A stretch of 64,000 nt of DNA, taken from Exiguobacterium acetylicum (GTDB taxonomy: Bacteria > Bacillota > Bacilli > Exiguobacteriales > Exiguobacteriaceae). The DNA lies in the NCBI RefSeq assembly GCF_019890935.1, contig NZ_CP082333.1, forward strand, positions 1,514,001-1,578,000, in the 5' to 3' direction. Below the pieces are notes generated by a model that worked only from the letters and a program-made list of their open reading frames with translations, did not search any database and was not told the DNA's origin. Positions 8,293 through 15,281 of the stretch are shown one piece after another. The translations under genes were made by a program, and so were the position numbers. How positions within the stretch are numbered: the stretch's first letter is position 1; every line of letters begins with the position of its first letter.

Positions 8293-8694
8293 ATGAAACC
8301 AGTCGAAGGTCCGTTTTTCCATGGCACGAAAGCCACGTTGCGAATCGGTGACGAATTGAAACCAGGGCACGCGTCGAATTTTCGTGAACGACCGCTCCAG
8401 CACGTCTATTTCACGGCAACACTTGATGCAGCGAAGTGGGGCGCGGAGCTCGCGCAATCTGACGCTGCGGAGCATATCTACCTCGTCGAACCACTCGGAG
8501 CGTATGAGGATGATCCGAACTTGACGAACAAACGGTTCCCAGGTAATCCGACTCGGTCGTATCGTTCGACGGAGCCCGTGAAGATCATCGCTGAACTCGG
8601 AACGTGGGAACGGCATACGGATGAAGAGATTGAGACGATGAAAGCATCCCTGCAGCGGTTACGCGCAGAAGGGAAGGATACGATCATCGACTAA
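8293..8694 (+). CDS. arr: NAD+--rifampin ADP-ribosyltransferase
   Basis: A 133-residue Arr enzyme that inactivates rifamycins by transferring ADP-ribose from NAD+ to the C23 hydroxyl. Seen directly: the FFHGTKA start with His10, VYFTATLDAAKWGAELA with Tyr39, and EDDPNLTNKRFPGNPTRSYRS with the Asp73/Asp74 pair. These correspond to the family's His-Tyr-Asp NAD-binding residues. Length is close to the roughly 140-residue norm. ATG at 8293 follows AGGAGGCGAGCGT. It lies 18 bases upstream of an unknown gene, probably in one transcript. No integron or transposon feature is nearby, so it looks like an intrinsic chromosomal copy. Confidence 0.96.
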   Translation: MKPVEGPFFHGTKATLRIGDELKPGHASNFRERPLQHVYFTATLDAAKWGAELAQSDAAEHIYLVEPLGAYEDDPNLTNKRFPGNPTRSYRSTEPVKIIAELGTWERHTDEEIETMKASLQRLRAEGKDTIID

Positions 8695-8712
8695 ACGAAC
8701 GGGGGAGAAGAC

Positions 8713-9228
8713 TTGCCTGTATATGATTTTAAATCGATCCAACCGACGAACGTGAACGTCATTGATCAATTATTGGTCAATCACTTACATGCCATCCGCC
8801 TGAATCAACAGGATGAGCGATGGATCAAAATCCTCGAAGATCCGTTCGTTCCACCCATTGAAACGATCGTTGGCGTCTATTGTATTTACCGAAAATCAAT
8901 TCTTTATCTGTTGCAAGGTAGGATAGCCTCCATCGAATCGTATGACTTTCAGAATGCATCTGTGAAAGACAAACTCCTGACAGCAGAAAGCGTCGAAGGA
9001 GTGCTTGATATGGCGACATTCGTCGTCATCGCATCAGAAGACGACACCTATATGTCTCACTACTTCATCGGTGGTGATGCAGAGAAACTCAATTCGATCT
9101 TAAACGTATGCTTCGGTCATCCGAATTTAATTGACGATCGATCGACGGAACGTTTCATCAAACGCTTCGAGCAGGATGTTTTGATCTTTGAAAAGATGGG
9201 ATTCATGAAATTACTTCGAAATGAATAG
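8713..9228 (+). CDS. Uncharacterised 171-residue protein downstream of arr
   Basis: Family not recognised. The protein is soluble and slightly acidic. It begins MPVYDFKSIQPTNVNVIDQL and has a hydrophobic core strand ETIVGVYCIYRKSILYLLQG. The start is TTG at 8713, supported by GGGGGAG six bases upstream; there is no usable ATG. Close spacing to arr suggests co-transcription, but nothing in the sequence ties it to rifamycin resistance. Confidence 0.75.
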   Translation: MPVYDFKSIQPTNVNVIDQLLVNHLHAIRLNQQDERWIKILEDPFVPPIETIVGVYCIYRKSILYLLQGRIASIESYDFQNASVKDKLLTAESVEGVLDMATFVVIASEDDTYMSHYFIGGDAEKLNSILNVCFGHPNLIDDRSTERFIKRFEQDVLIFEKMGFMKLLRNE

Positions 9229-9308
9229 AGAAACGAATTGAATTGAATGTAAGATAAGCACTACCACGGATTCTTTTTGACAGAATGTACTGCAAGGTGA
9301 AGATAGAA

Positions 9309-9317
9309 TGGTACAAT
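9309..9317 (+). promoter_or_regulatory. Extended -10 promoter (TGGTACAAT) for the small protein at 9340
   Basis: TGgTACAAT lies 22 bases before the ATG. A TTGACA at 9277-9282 is too far upstream (29 bases) to be its -35, but is 21 bases from TAGAAT at 9304-9309. Confidence 0.45.
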
Positions 9318-9339
9318 ATGTAAAAAGGGGGTCGTTTAT

Positions 9340-9516
9340 ATGTCTCGCTTCAAACAAGAAAAGAAACAAGCACTCGATCATCTCCGCGATGGTGTCGATC
9401 AAGGTCTCGGTAGTGCCGTGCCACGTGGGCAAAACGACGGGATGCGTGGTCTTGAGATGCTCGCGGTGCTTGTCGTCCTCGGTGGAGGATATCTACTGTA
9501 TCAATGGTTTTTCTAA
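9340..9516 (+). CDS. Small membrane-anchored protein, 58 residues
   Basis: A short gene overlapped by longer spurious frames. The product begins MSRFKQEKKQALDHLRDGVD, a charged helix, continues through a Gly-rich linker (QGLGSAVPRGQNDGMRG), and ends in one membrane segment, LEMLAVLVVLGGGYLLYQWFF. AAAAGGGGG precedes the ATG by about eight bases, a promoter sits just upstream and a terminator just downstream. The codon pattern matches neighbouring genes. Function is unknown; tail-anchored topology is predicted. Confidence 0.8.
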   Translation: MSRFKQEKKQALDHLRDGVDQGLGSAVPRGQNDGMRGLEMLAVLVVLGGGYLLYQWFF

Positions 9517-9520
9517 AGCA

Positions 9521-9557
9521 AGAAGCATCGCTCCTCATGAGGACGATGCTTCTTTTT
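9521..9557. terminator. Bidirectional terminator
   Basis: A 10-bp stem, AGAAGCATCG / CGATGCTTCT, is followed by TTTT on the plus strand. It overlaps the last codons of the convergent Rrf2 gene, so both genes end inside the same hairpin. Confidence 0.8.
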
Positions 9558-9966
9558 GTTCGATTTCACTGACGATATCATCCAGTGTGACGTGAGCGAG
9601 TACCTTCTCAAGCGCAGATTGCGCAAGCTCGAAGATGGGTGTGACCGTCGATTGTATGTTTCGTCCGACCGGACAATCTGGATTCGGTGCAGCATGGACG
9701 CCGAACAGTTCCTTATCCGGCACGACAGCAACGGCGTGATAGACGTCAAGCAGCGTAATCTTAGACAACGGGCGGGCGAGTCGCGCACCGGCGACACCCG
9801 GACGGACCTCGATCAAATCAGCTTTTTTCAACATGCTCATGATTTTACGGATGACGACCGGATTCGTATTGACGCTGCCAGCAATCAAGTCGGATGTCAT
9901 CTTCTCGTCGGTTGCGATCAACGAGAGAATATGGATGCCGACGGAAAAACGAGTACTGATGGCCAA
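9535..9966 (-). CDS. ywnA: Rrf2-family transcriptional regulator, YwnA-like
   Basis: A 143-residue winged-helix repressor of the Rrf2 family. The N-terminal ISTRFSVGIHILSLIA is typical, as is the HTH SDLIAGSVNTNPVVIRKIMSMLKKADLIEVRPGVAGARL. Only one Cys (NPDCPVG) is present, so it lacks the three-Cys iron-sulfur site of IscR/NsrR and belongs to the YwnA-like branch. The start is TTG at 9966, after AAGGAGGG. It is divergent from a YwnB-like gene with two operator-like palindromes between them, matching the ywnA-ywnB arrangement of Bacillus subtilis. It probably represses ywnB and itself. Confidence 0.88.
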   Translation of the reverse strand: MAISTRFSVGIHILSLIATDEKMTSDLIAGSVNTNPVVIRKIMSMLKKADLIEVRPGVAGARLARPLSKITLLDVYHAVAVVPDKELFGVHAAPNPDCPVGRNIQSTVTPIFELAQSALEKVLAHVTLDDIVSEIEQKEASSS

Positions 9967-10054
9967 CGGATGACCCTCCTTCTTAAAAACATTGTTCTCT
10001 CATTATACGCTGTATCGTTCATTTGGCAAGAAACGGGGAATAGGAACAACACTG

Positions 10055-10083
10055 TTGACAAACAAAGATATTGTAACTATATT
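10055..10083 (+). promoter_or_regulatory. Sigma-A promoter for ywnB
   Basis: TTGACA (10055-10060), exactly 17 bases, then TATATT (10078-10083). The -10 lies inside the spacer of the first operator, so a bound repressor would block polymerase. Confidence 0.85.
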
Positions 10084-10109
10084 GGTTACATGTAATCATT
10101 TTAGTTACA
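10072..10109. promoter_or_regulatory. Tandem operators TGTAAY-N7-GTTACA
   Basis: Site 1 is TGTAAC-N7-GTTACA at 10072-10090 (perfect arms). Site 2 is TGTAAT-N7-GTTACA at 10091-10109 (one mismatch). The sites abut with a 19-bp period, placing two dimers on nearly the same DNA face. They lie between the divergent Rrf2 regulator and ywnB and are the likely binding sites of that regulator. Confidence 0.8.
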
Positions 10110-10129
10110 TATAAAAAGGAGGAATCATC

Positions 10130-10765
10130 ATGAACATCGGAATCATTGGCGCAACAGGAAAAGCAGGGCAGTTGATTTTACAAGAAGCAATCAAACGTGG
10201 ACATGACGTCAAGGCAATCGTCCGTAACGCGGCAAAAGTGACGGCAGACGTCACGATTCTCGAGCGCGATGTACTCGCACTGACAAAAGACGATCTGAAC
10301 GGATTTGACGCCATCATCAACGCGTTTAATGCAGCACCGGGTGAGGAGACGAAGCATATCGAAGTCGGGCGTCATTTAATCAACGTGTTAGCAGGAAGTA
10401 AGACACGACTATTCGTTGTCGGTGGTGCGGGAAGCCTATTCGTTGATGCCGAGCATACAGTACGCGTCATGGAAACACCGGATTTCCCAAAAGCGTATTA
10501 TCCGACAGCCTCGAACATGGGAAAAAACTTGATCGAACTGCAAGGGCAACACGACGTGACGTGGACGTATCTCAGCCCCGCTGGATTCTTTGATCCAAGC
10601 GGTCAACGCACAGGAACGTATACAGTCGGCGGCGAGCAGATGATCCTAAACGCAAAAGGGGAAAGCTACATCAGTTACGCGGATTACGCCATCGCGGTAG
10701 TCGATGAGCTAGAAAACGCGCAATATCTCAACGAGCGGTTCTCGGTCGTTGGCGAACAAGGGTGA
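10130..10765 (+). CDS. ywnB: NAD(P)-binding oxidoreductase-like protein, YwnB-like
   Basis: A 211-residue atypical SDR/NmrA-like protein. The dinucleotide motif GIIGATGKAG spans residues 4-13; IVRNAAKV follows the second strand, with Arg likely contacting NADP phosphate; DAIINAFNA is next and VVGGAGSL further on. The usual catalytic YxxxK is not obvious, as in flavin-reductase or NAD-sensor-like members. ATG at 10130 follows AAAAGGAGG. It is expressed from a repressible promoter facing the Rrf2 gene, so it is probably induced by electrophile or redox stress; that is inference. Confidence 0.88.
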   Translation: MNIGIIGATGKAGQLILQEAIKRGHDVKAIVRNAAKVTADVTILERDVLALTKDDLNGFDAIINAFNAAPGEETKHIEVGRHLINVLAGSKTRLFVVGGAGSLFVDAEHTVRVMETPDFPKAYYPTASNMGKNLIELQGQHDVTWTYLSPAGFFDPSGQRTGTYTVGGEQMILNAKGESYISYADYAIAVVDELENAQYLNERFSVVGEQG

Positions 10766-10772
10766 TGGTGTC

Positions 10773-10800
10773 AGACCGACTTACGTAGTCGGTCTTTTTT
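10773..10800 (+). terminator. Intrinsic terminator of ywnB
   Basis: AGACCGACT-TACGT-AGTCGGTCT is followed by TTTTT. Confidence 0.92.
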
Positions 10801-10894
10801 AGTGGGCGGAGTGAGAGATACGGCGGAGGACGGATGGCATAATAGCATGGTTTGTTTAATATGAGAATAGAAACGACTAAAGGAGTATAAAATC

Positions 10895-11077
10895 ATGATG
10901 CGACGAGTTTTTAGTATCATCAGTCTGTTAGCTGTCTTGATCGTCTGTACGACATCGACGCAACCGTCTCGGTTCGAACGTTCGAAACCGGTCGCGACGA
11001 TCGAGGATCATTACGAGGGACAAATCAATTGGCCGAGTGAAAGTGATCCGTTGCTGGAGCTTAACGCTAAACCGTAA
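10895..11077 (+). CDS. Small exported protein, 60 residues
   Basis: A short protein with an N-terminal signal-like segment, MMRRVFSIISLLAVLIVCTTS. The LIVC stretch resembles a poor lipobox (Val at -1 is atypical), so it is either a lipoprotein or a secreted peptide cut after TTS. The mature part is polar and acidic (IEDHYEGQINWPSESDP). AAAGGAG precedes the paired ATG codons at 10895/10898. No family is recognised. It is a single gene with its own terminator. Confidence 0.72.
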   Translation: MMRRVFSIISLLAVLIVCTTSTQPSRFERSKPVATIEDHYEGQINWPSESDPLLELNAKP

Positions 11078-11094
11078 TCTACATATTGCCGACC

Positions 11095-11128
11095 AAAGCC
11101 CGTCTCCTTGAAGAAGACGGGCTTTTTG
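11095..11128. terminator. Bidirectional terminator
   Basis: AAAGCCCGTCT / AGACGGGCTTT encloses an eight-base loop with TTTTT on the plus strand and a short T-run on the other. It separates convergent genes ending at 11077 and 11135. Confidence 0.88.
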
Positions 11129-11134
11129 GTAACG

Positions 11135-11416
11135 TTAAATGACAGTCATTGCGTTCAAGAAGACGAACAAGAACGTAATGCCGCTCGTCAAAATCAAAAA
11201 GGGGAGGACGATCAGTAATTCAAGATGCGGACGAACGCCATGGTAGAACAGAAAGAACAGTGACAAACAGGCGGTCGTGATCGTCAGCGCAAGTGAGGCA
11301 ATCAATTCATGAAGGGGTTCAACGAACGGAATGAGGGACGATCCCGTGATCGTGTCGAAGGCGAAACCGAAGGACAAAAAAATGAGTAAGTACAAAAGTG
11401 ATTTTTGACGAAACAT
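11135..11416 (-). CDS. Small membrane protein, three helices
   Basis: A 93-residue hydrophobic protein with segments near residues 4-22, 35-58 and 66-90. No family is recognised. ATG at 11416 follows AAAAGGAG by nine bases. A longer in-frame ATG at 11446 would place the ribosome-binding site inside the gene. It lies near the repeated four-helix membrane genes and shares their style, but I see no clear sequence repeat with them. Confidence 0.65.
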   Translation of the reverse strand: MFRQKSLLYLLIFLSFGFAFDTITGSSLIPFVEPLHELIASLALTITTACLSLFFLFYHGVRPHLELLIVLPFLILTSGITFLFVFLNAMTVI

Positions 11417-11505
11417 GCGGCATGTCTCCTTTTCTGAACGATACATTCAGTATAATGCCTAGCTTGTCATTCTTACCTAACAAAAATGTAAGAATGTGGC
11501 TGAAT

Positions 11506-11901
11506 TTAAACAACCTGGTCTTCTTTATATAATAACGTCAAACGTGTCATCATAAAGTAGAGGAAAGCGGCGCTACTCGCGATTGTCTGAAAATAGAGCG
11601 GTTGAAACAAAGCATTGAAAACGATTAATAAGATGCCACCAATAAGTAAGGCGATGCCTTGATTCAGGAAGAGATGTGATGCAAAAGAAAGTGGACGCGT
11701 TCGGAAGCCGAAGTAACGAATCGCGTCAGTCAGGATGCCGCCGACTGTGATGACAATCATAAACGACAGCAATGTCTCAAAAACACCTGAATAATACCCA
11801 GCGTCCGTCTCGAGCATAAGGCGAGGTGACGATGGGAGATGTTGATACAGCATTAAAAAAATCCAGTTAGTCATCAGTAGTCGAAATGACAGACGGATCA
11901 T
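11506..11901 (-). CDS. Four-helix membrane protein, single copy of a repeated module
   Basis: A 131-residue membrane protein. Its C-terminal half (HLFLNQGIALLIGGILL ... AAFLYFMMTRL) matches both halves of the neighbouring 267-residue protein. There the same signature recurs as HLLVHQGTVFVFAGAF ... AAFLYLMVTRL and RFILNQVVALFASIVL ... VALMYLIVSES. The shared pattern is [HR]xxLxQ followed by a long helix and then a final helix ending in YxMxTR-like residues. ATG at 11901 follows AAGGAGG and overlaps the upstream gene by 35 bases, so the products are made together. Function is unknown. Confidence 0.8.
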   Translation of the reverse strand: MIRLSFRLLMTNWIFLMLYQHLPSSPRLMLETDAGYYSGVFETLLSFMIVITVGGILTDAIRYFGFRTRPLSFASHLFLNQGIALLIGGILLIVFNALFQPLYFQTIASSAAFLYFMMTRLTLLYKEDQVV

Positions 11902-12670
11902 GGTGTTCCTCCTTCCCGGTTTTCATGACGATGAATAGGCGGGTGACCATCAAATATAAAAAGGCAGCGACTACGTTTCCGGTGAAAAATACCGCAGGAA
12001 GCGAAGTGAACAAAATGAACGCGCCAGCAAACACGAAGACCGTGCCTTGATGAACGAGGAGATGTGTCGTCCACGGTAGCGAACGCTTCGTGAAACGGAC
12101 AGCTAACAGCATGTCAGCCATCGCGATGCTGCTGAAGAACAGAAGCATGACAGCGTCTAACTGTTCATTGACCAACTGCTCCGCATAAGACAGAAACGGA
12201 ATCATCATCGTCATCGATCCAAACAAATGGAGAAACAAAAAGAAGCTGAGGACGGTCCGACCGAGCCACCCGAACAGATAGGGGAGGAATGACGGATACT
12301 TCCGTGCCGACTCGGAGACGATAAGATACATCAACGCTACACCAGAACAGAATACGATCGGAACGAGCGAAAACGAATGCGGCTGCACAAGTAGATAGAG
12401 GACGATGCTTGCGAACAACGCGACGACTTGATTGAGAATGAACCGTTGTGTGAGTGAAATAGTCGAACGGAATAACAGGCGTGGAAGCCCTTCTGTTAAG
12501 AGTGCACCAATCAGGATGAGAGGACCGGCAAACAGTAGACCAATCAGGAAGAAGTCGGTGAAGGACGTGCCGTAGATTGCTGGATCCCCCATCTCAAGCC
12601 CAGCAATCAGTGCGTACAAGAAAGCAAACAATATCGCAGAAACGAAACTGCTCTTTACGATAGACAACAT
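11867..12670 (-). CDS. Eight-helix membrane protein made of two copies of the module
   Basis: A 267-residue protein built from two tandem copies of an approximately 130-residue, four-helix unit (roughly residues 1-125 and 126-255). Each copy ends in the signature described for the gene at 11506. Short charged loops (LPRLLFRST, KRSLPWTTH) precede the third helix in each copy. The C-terminal tail KTGKEEHHDPSVISTTDD is cytoplasmic and His/Asp rich. The start ATG at 12670 follows GGAAAGGAC. The downstream gene supplies a third copy, so the complex would hold three modules if assembled one to one. No known family is assigned. Confidence 0.8.
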   Translation of the reverse strand: MLSIVKSSFVSAILFAFLYALIAGLEMGDPAIYGTSFTDFFLIGLLFAGPLILIGALLTEGLPRLLFRSTISLTQRFILNQVVALFASIVLYLLVQPHSFSLVPIVFCSGVALMYLIVSESARKYPSFLPYLFGWLGRTVLSFFLFLHLFGSMTMMIPFLSYAEQLVNEQLDAVMLLFFSSIAMADMLLAVRFTKRSLPWTTHLLVHQGTVFVFAGAFILFTSLPAVFFTGNVVAAFLYLMVTRLFIVMKTGKEEHHDPSVISTTDD

Positions 12671-12695
12671 GAGATAAGTCCTTTCCAGCTGACGT

Positions 12696-13235
12696 TCAAA
12701 ATAGTTTGTACCAATAAAGTGTCAGATTGATGTGTGGATTGGCGAATTGTTTTAGGCTATCGACACCGCCAAGCACGAAGCCTTCTCGCGCGTAAAACCG
12801 GCAAGCTATCAGATTATCGTCCTGTGCTTCAAGGGACAGACCAACCAACTCACGTTGCTGTGCCCACTTCTTCGCAGCGGCAAGCAGTTGGTGTCCGACG
12901 CCTAGTTTACGAAACGTTTGTTTAACGGCGATGTTCTCGATGTAAGCGAAACGGTTCCAATCACGTACGAGACGGATCTGTCCAATACAAGAAGTGCCGG
13001 AGAAGGCGAGTAGGACGATACGATCTTTATGATCAATATAAGTAGACCAATCGAGACGGTCGTCCGGGAAATGGGTCTCGGTAGCTGTTTCATAAAGTTC
13101 TTCCGTGTAGGACCAAGTGGTACCGGAGAACTGCGGAACAATACGTCCGATGATTGGGAACGGTTCGTTGGCATCATTAACGAATGGAATACTTTCGGTC
13201 GAGAGCGGGCAAATCGTCAGCTGTTTTGTCTCTTT
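12696..13235 (-). CDS. satA: Streptothricin N-acetyltransferase, SatA/YyaR-like GNAT
   Basis: A 179-residue GNAT enzyme of the SatA (YyaR) group, which acetylates the beta-lysine amine of streptothricin. Group features: SCIGQIRLVRDWNRFAYIENIAV, then the acetyl-CoA loop RKLGVGHQL, then LEAQDDNLIACRFYAREGFVLGG and a C-terminal NLTLYWY. The N-terminal half, with SYTEELYETATETHFPDD, also matches. I chose ATG at 13235, six bases after AAGGAGG. The gene follows the membrane-module genes on the same strand by 26 bases but has its own ribosome-binding site upstream of them, so it may be the first gene of that transcript. Confidence 0.88.
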   Translation of the reverse strand, partial: KETKQLTICPLSTESIPFVNDANEPFPIIGRIVPQFSGTTWSYTEELYETATETHFPDDRLDWSTYIDHKDRIVLLAFSGTSCIGQIRLVRDWNRFAYIENIAVKQTFRKLGVGHQLLAAAKKWAQQRELVGLSLEAQDDNLIACRFYAREGFVLGGVDSLKQFANPHINLTLYWYKLF

Positions 13236-13452
13236 CATCGTCATCCTCCTTCTATCCTTAAAAATATACTTCACTCTCTTCATCATCTCCTAAATGCTGA
13301 GAACTGTCACGAGGAGAGATAAGAGAACAGGTCAATTTTAGCTAAAAACGGGTTTTAATTTTTCTAAAAAAGGAATTGCATGAACAGGAACGAATACATA
13401 GTCAGAAGACGATGAAACAGTACAGAGAGACAGCAGTAGAGGACGTGACAAC

Positions 13453-14082
13453 ATGAACATGGATACGGTCAACCAGTATCTCGATGCCTATGGATATGGC
13501 GTTATTTTCATCTTTTTATTTTTTGGCATCGTCGGGATTCCGGCACCGGAAGAATCACTACTCGTCCTGATTGGAATCTTAAGTGGTCAGAACGAAGAAC
13601 GTTTGATTTATTCGATCTTAACGGCATACGCTGGGACGTTCGTCGGTATGTTGACGGCATATGGCGCGGGCCGCTTCTTTGGACCGACTGTCTTACGATA
13701 CGGTCGGTTCATCGGATTGACGAGGGAGCGCTGGGAGCGGGTGTCGAACGGCTACATGGGACGGATTAATCGGACGATTATCGCCGGTCTTTATATCCCG
13801 GGCGTGCGGCAAATCAATCCGTATTTTGCGGGGATGAAGCGGATTCCGTTCGGTCGGTATTTCTGGGTGTCGGCACTTGGTTCTGCGCTATGGGTCGTTC
13901 CTTTCGTCTTACTCGGTCACTTTGCCGGAAAGACGTTTCATATCAAGCCGGAAGTCGTACCGTATTTCGGACTTGCCTTACTCGTATTGTTCCTGCTTGG
14001 AGTACTCGTCAAATGGCTCAAGCGTAAACGGCTCGAAAAACGCGTCGTTTCAGGGAAAAACCAAGCGGGAAAAGAAGACTAA
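13453..14082 (+). CDS. DedA-family membrane protein
   Basis: A 209-residue DedA/VTT-domain protein, the family that includes undecaprenyl-phosphate and phospholipid flippases. Family marks are the early acidic re-entrant motif GIVGIPAPEESLLV, the central G-x-Y/A-GAGRFFG segment, and the re-entrant GLYIPGVRQINPYFAGMKR with the conserved Arg. A basic cytoplasmic tail (KWLKRKRLEKRVVS) follows. It leads an operon with a glycosyltransferase and a polysaccharide deacetylase, which suggests a role in lipid-carrier or glycolipid handling at the envelope. In B. subtilis comparable genes (ykoN/ykoX region) lie near one another. Confidence 0.9.
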   Translation: MNMDTVNQYLDAYGYGVIFIFLFFGIVGIPAPEESLLVLIGILSGQNEERLIYSILTAYAGTFVGMLTAYGAGRFFGPTVLRYGRFIGLTRERWERVSNGYMGRINRTIIAGLYIPGVRQINPYFAGMKRIPFGRYFWVSALGSALWVVPFVLLGHFAGKTFHIKPEVVPYFGLALLVLFLLGVLVKWLKRKRLEKRVVSGKNQAGKED

Positions 14083-14136
14083 GCGATACTTCTTTTTAAA
14101 GGATTTTTGCGGATAGTTTGAAGGAGTGGACATACG

Positions 14137-15264
14137 ATGCAAAAAATAGTGATCTTTCCTTTTTTAAGGATGCGATCCGGTCATCATCTCGTCGCGGAAG
14201 CCATCGCTGAACGATTGCAGGGACCAGATGTTGAAGTCAAGGAAGTAGAGTTACTCAGTACGATCAGCCCGTTCGCAGAATGGGTGACATCGAAATTTTA
14301 TCTGAACTGGATCCGACATTTCTCAAACGGTTATAGTCGTTTTTACCATCGGCATATTGCCGGGCGTTCGAGTAACGCGCGTTCGACCGGATGGACGTCG
14401 CATTATTTCCAACAGCAGATGTTACGAATCATCCGAACGGAACAACCGGATGTCATCATCTGTACGCATGCGTTTCCGTCCTATCTCTTGAATCAATTGA
14501 AGGAACGAAACCTTTGTGATGTACCCGTCATCAATGCCTATACCGATCTATTCGTCAGTCGCGTCTGGGGAAAGACGCATATCGAGTACCACTTGTTACC
14601 GAATCGTGAGGCGAGGCGGGAATTACACGCGCACCATGCTGTACCAGAAGAGCGGTTGTTCGTGACGGGAATTCCTGTCCATCCAGCCATTTCTGGTGGT
14701 TCGATCATTCGTTCGACGCAGTCGCGCAAACAAATTCTGGTTGCTGGCGGAAACGGTGGACTCGGTCAACTCGAGACGTTGCTGACGCAAATCGAACAGT
14801 GTGAGGAAGCCGATTTTCATGTCTTGTGCGGGAACAATCAGACGCTTTATAAACGGTTAGCCACTCGACGTCATCCACATATCCATCCACTCGCCTATAT
14901 CGATTCAAGAGATGAGATGAATCAATTGTACGAACGGATGGATGCGATCGTCACGAAGCCGGGTGGCGTGACGGTTAGCGAAGCGTTCGAAAAACGTGTA
15001 CCGCTGTTCATTCAACACGTCCTACCGGGGCAAGAAGAGATCAATCGCACATATTTGATGGAGAAAGGGCTTGCGTTCTCCTTTAATCAAACGGATTCAC
15101 TCGCGGACGTCATCCGTCGGACGCTTGAGAACCCGGACGTCATGCATGCTTGGCAACAAGCGGTCATGCAGTATCAAAATGATCGTGTCATGGCCGATCA
15201 GCGATTTTTCGCAGAACGAATTGCGGGTTGCCTGCAAGATCGTCGTCAAAAAGCAAATGGATAA
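14137..15264 (+). CDS. MGDG-synthase-type (UgtP/YkoN-like) glycosyltransferase
   Basis: A 375-residue GT28-fold enzyme. The N-terminal MGDG synthase domain begins IFPFLRMRSGHHLVAEAIAE with the conserved GHxxxA acceptor-site motif. The C-terminal donor-binding part holds VAGGNGGLGQ, VLCGNN, YIDSRDEMNQLYERMDAIVTKPGG and PGQEEINRTYL. It probably transfers a hexose or GlcNAc from a nucleotide sugar onto a lipid such as diacylglycerol; the exact sugar is not readable. ATG at 14137 follows GAAGGAG. It lies 54 bases after the DedA gene and 17 before the deacetylase. Confidence 0.9.
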   Translation: MQKIVIFPFLRMRSGHHLVAEAIAERLQGPDVEVKEVELLSTISPFAEWVTSKFYLNWIRHFSNGYSRFYHRHIAGRSSNARSTGWTSHYFQQQMLRIIRTEQPDVIICTHAFPSYLLNQLKERNLCDVPVINAYTDLFVSRVWGKTHIEYHLLPNREARRELHAHHAVPEERLFVTGIPVHPAISGGSIIRSTQSRKQILVAGGNGGLGQLETLLTQIEQCEEADFHVLCGNNQTLYKRLATRRHPHIHPLAYIDSRDEMNQLYERMDAIVTKPGGVTVSEAFEKRVPLFIQHVLPGQEEINRTYLMEKGLAFSFNQTDSLADVIRRTLENPDVMHAWQQAVMQYQNDRVMADQRFFAERIAGCLQDRRQKANG

Positions 15265-15281
15265 TAAGGGAGTTAGTTTAC

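Noticed and set aside
9277-9309. TTGACA with TAGAAT as promoter for the 58-residue protein
   Set aside because: The 21-base spacer is too long; the extended -10 at 9309-9317 explains expression better.
9556-10095. 179-residue plus-strand frame over the Rrf2 gene
   Set aside because: It is antisense to a clear Rrf2 protein, and its C-terminal part reads through the promoter and operator region.
10970-10995. GGTTCGAACGTTCGAAACC palindrome, like a LexA box or tRNA T-loop
   Set aside because: It lies inside the coding region of the 60-residue exported protein, CGAAC/GTTCG has no four-base spacer as LexA needs, and no tRNA fold surrounds it.
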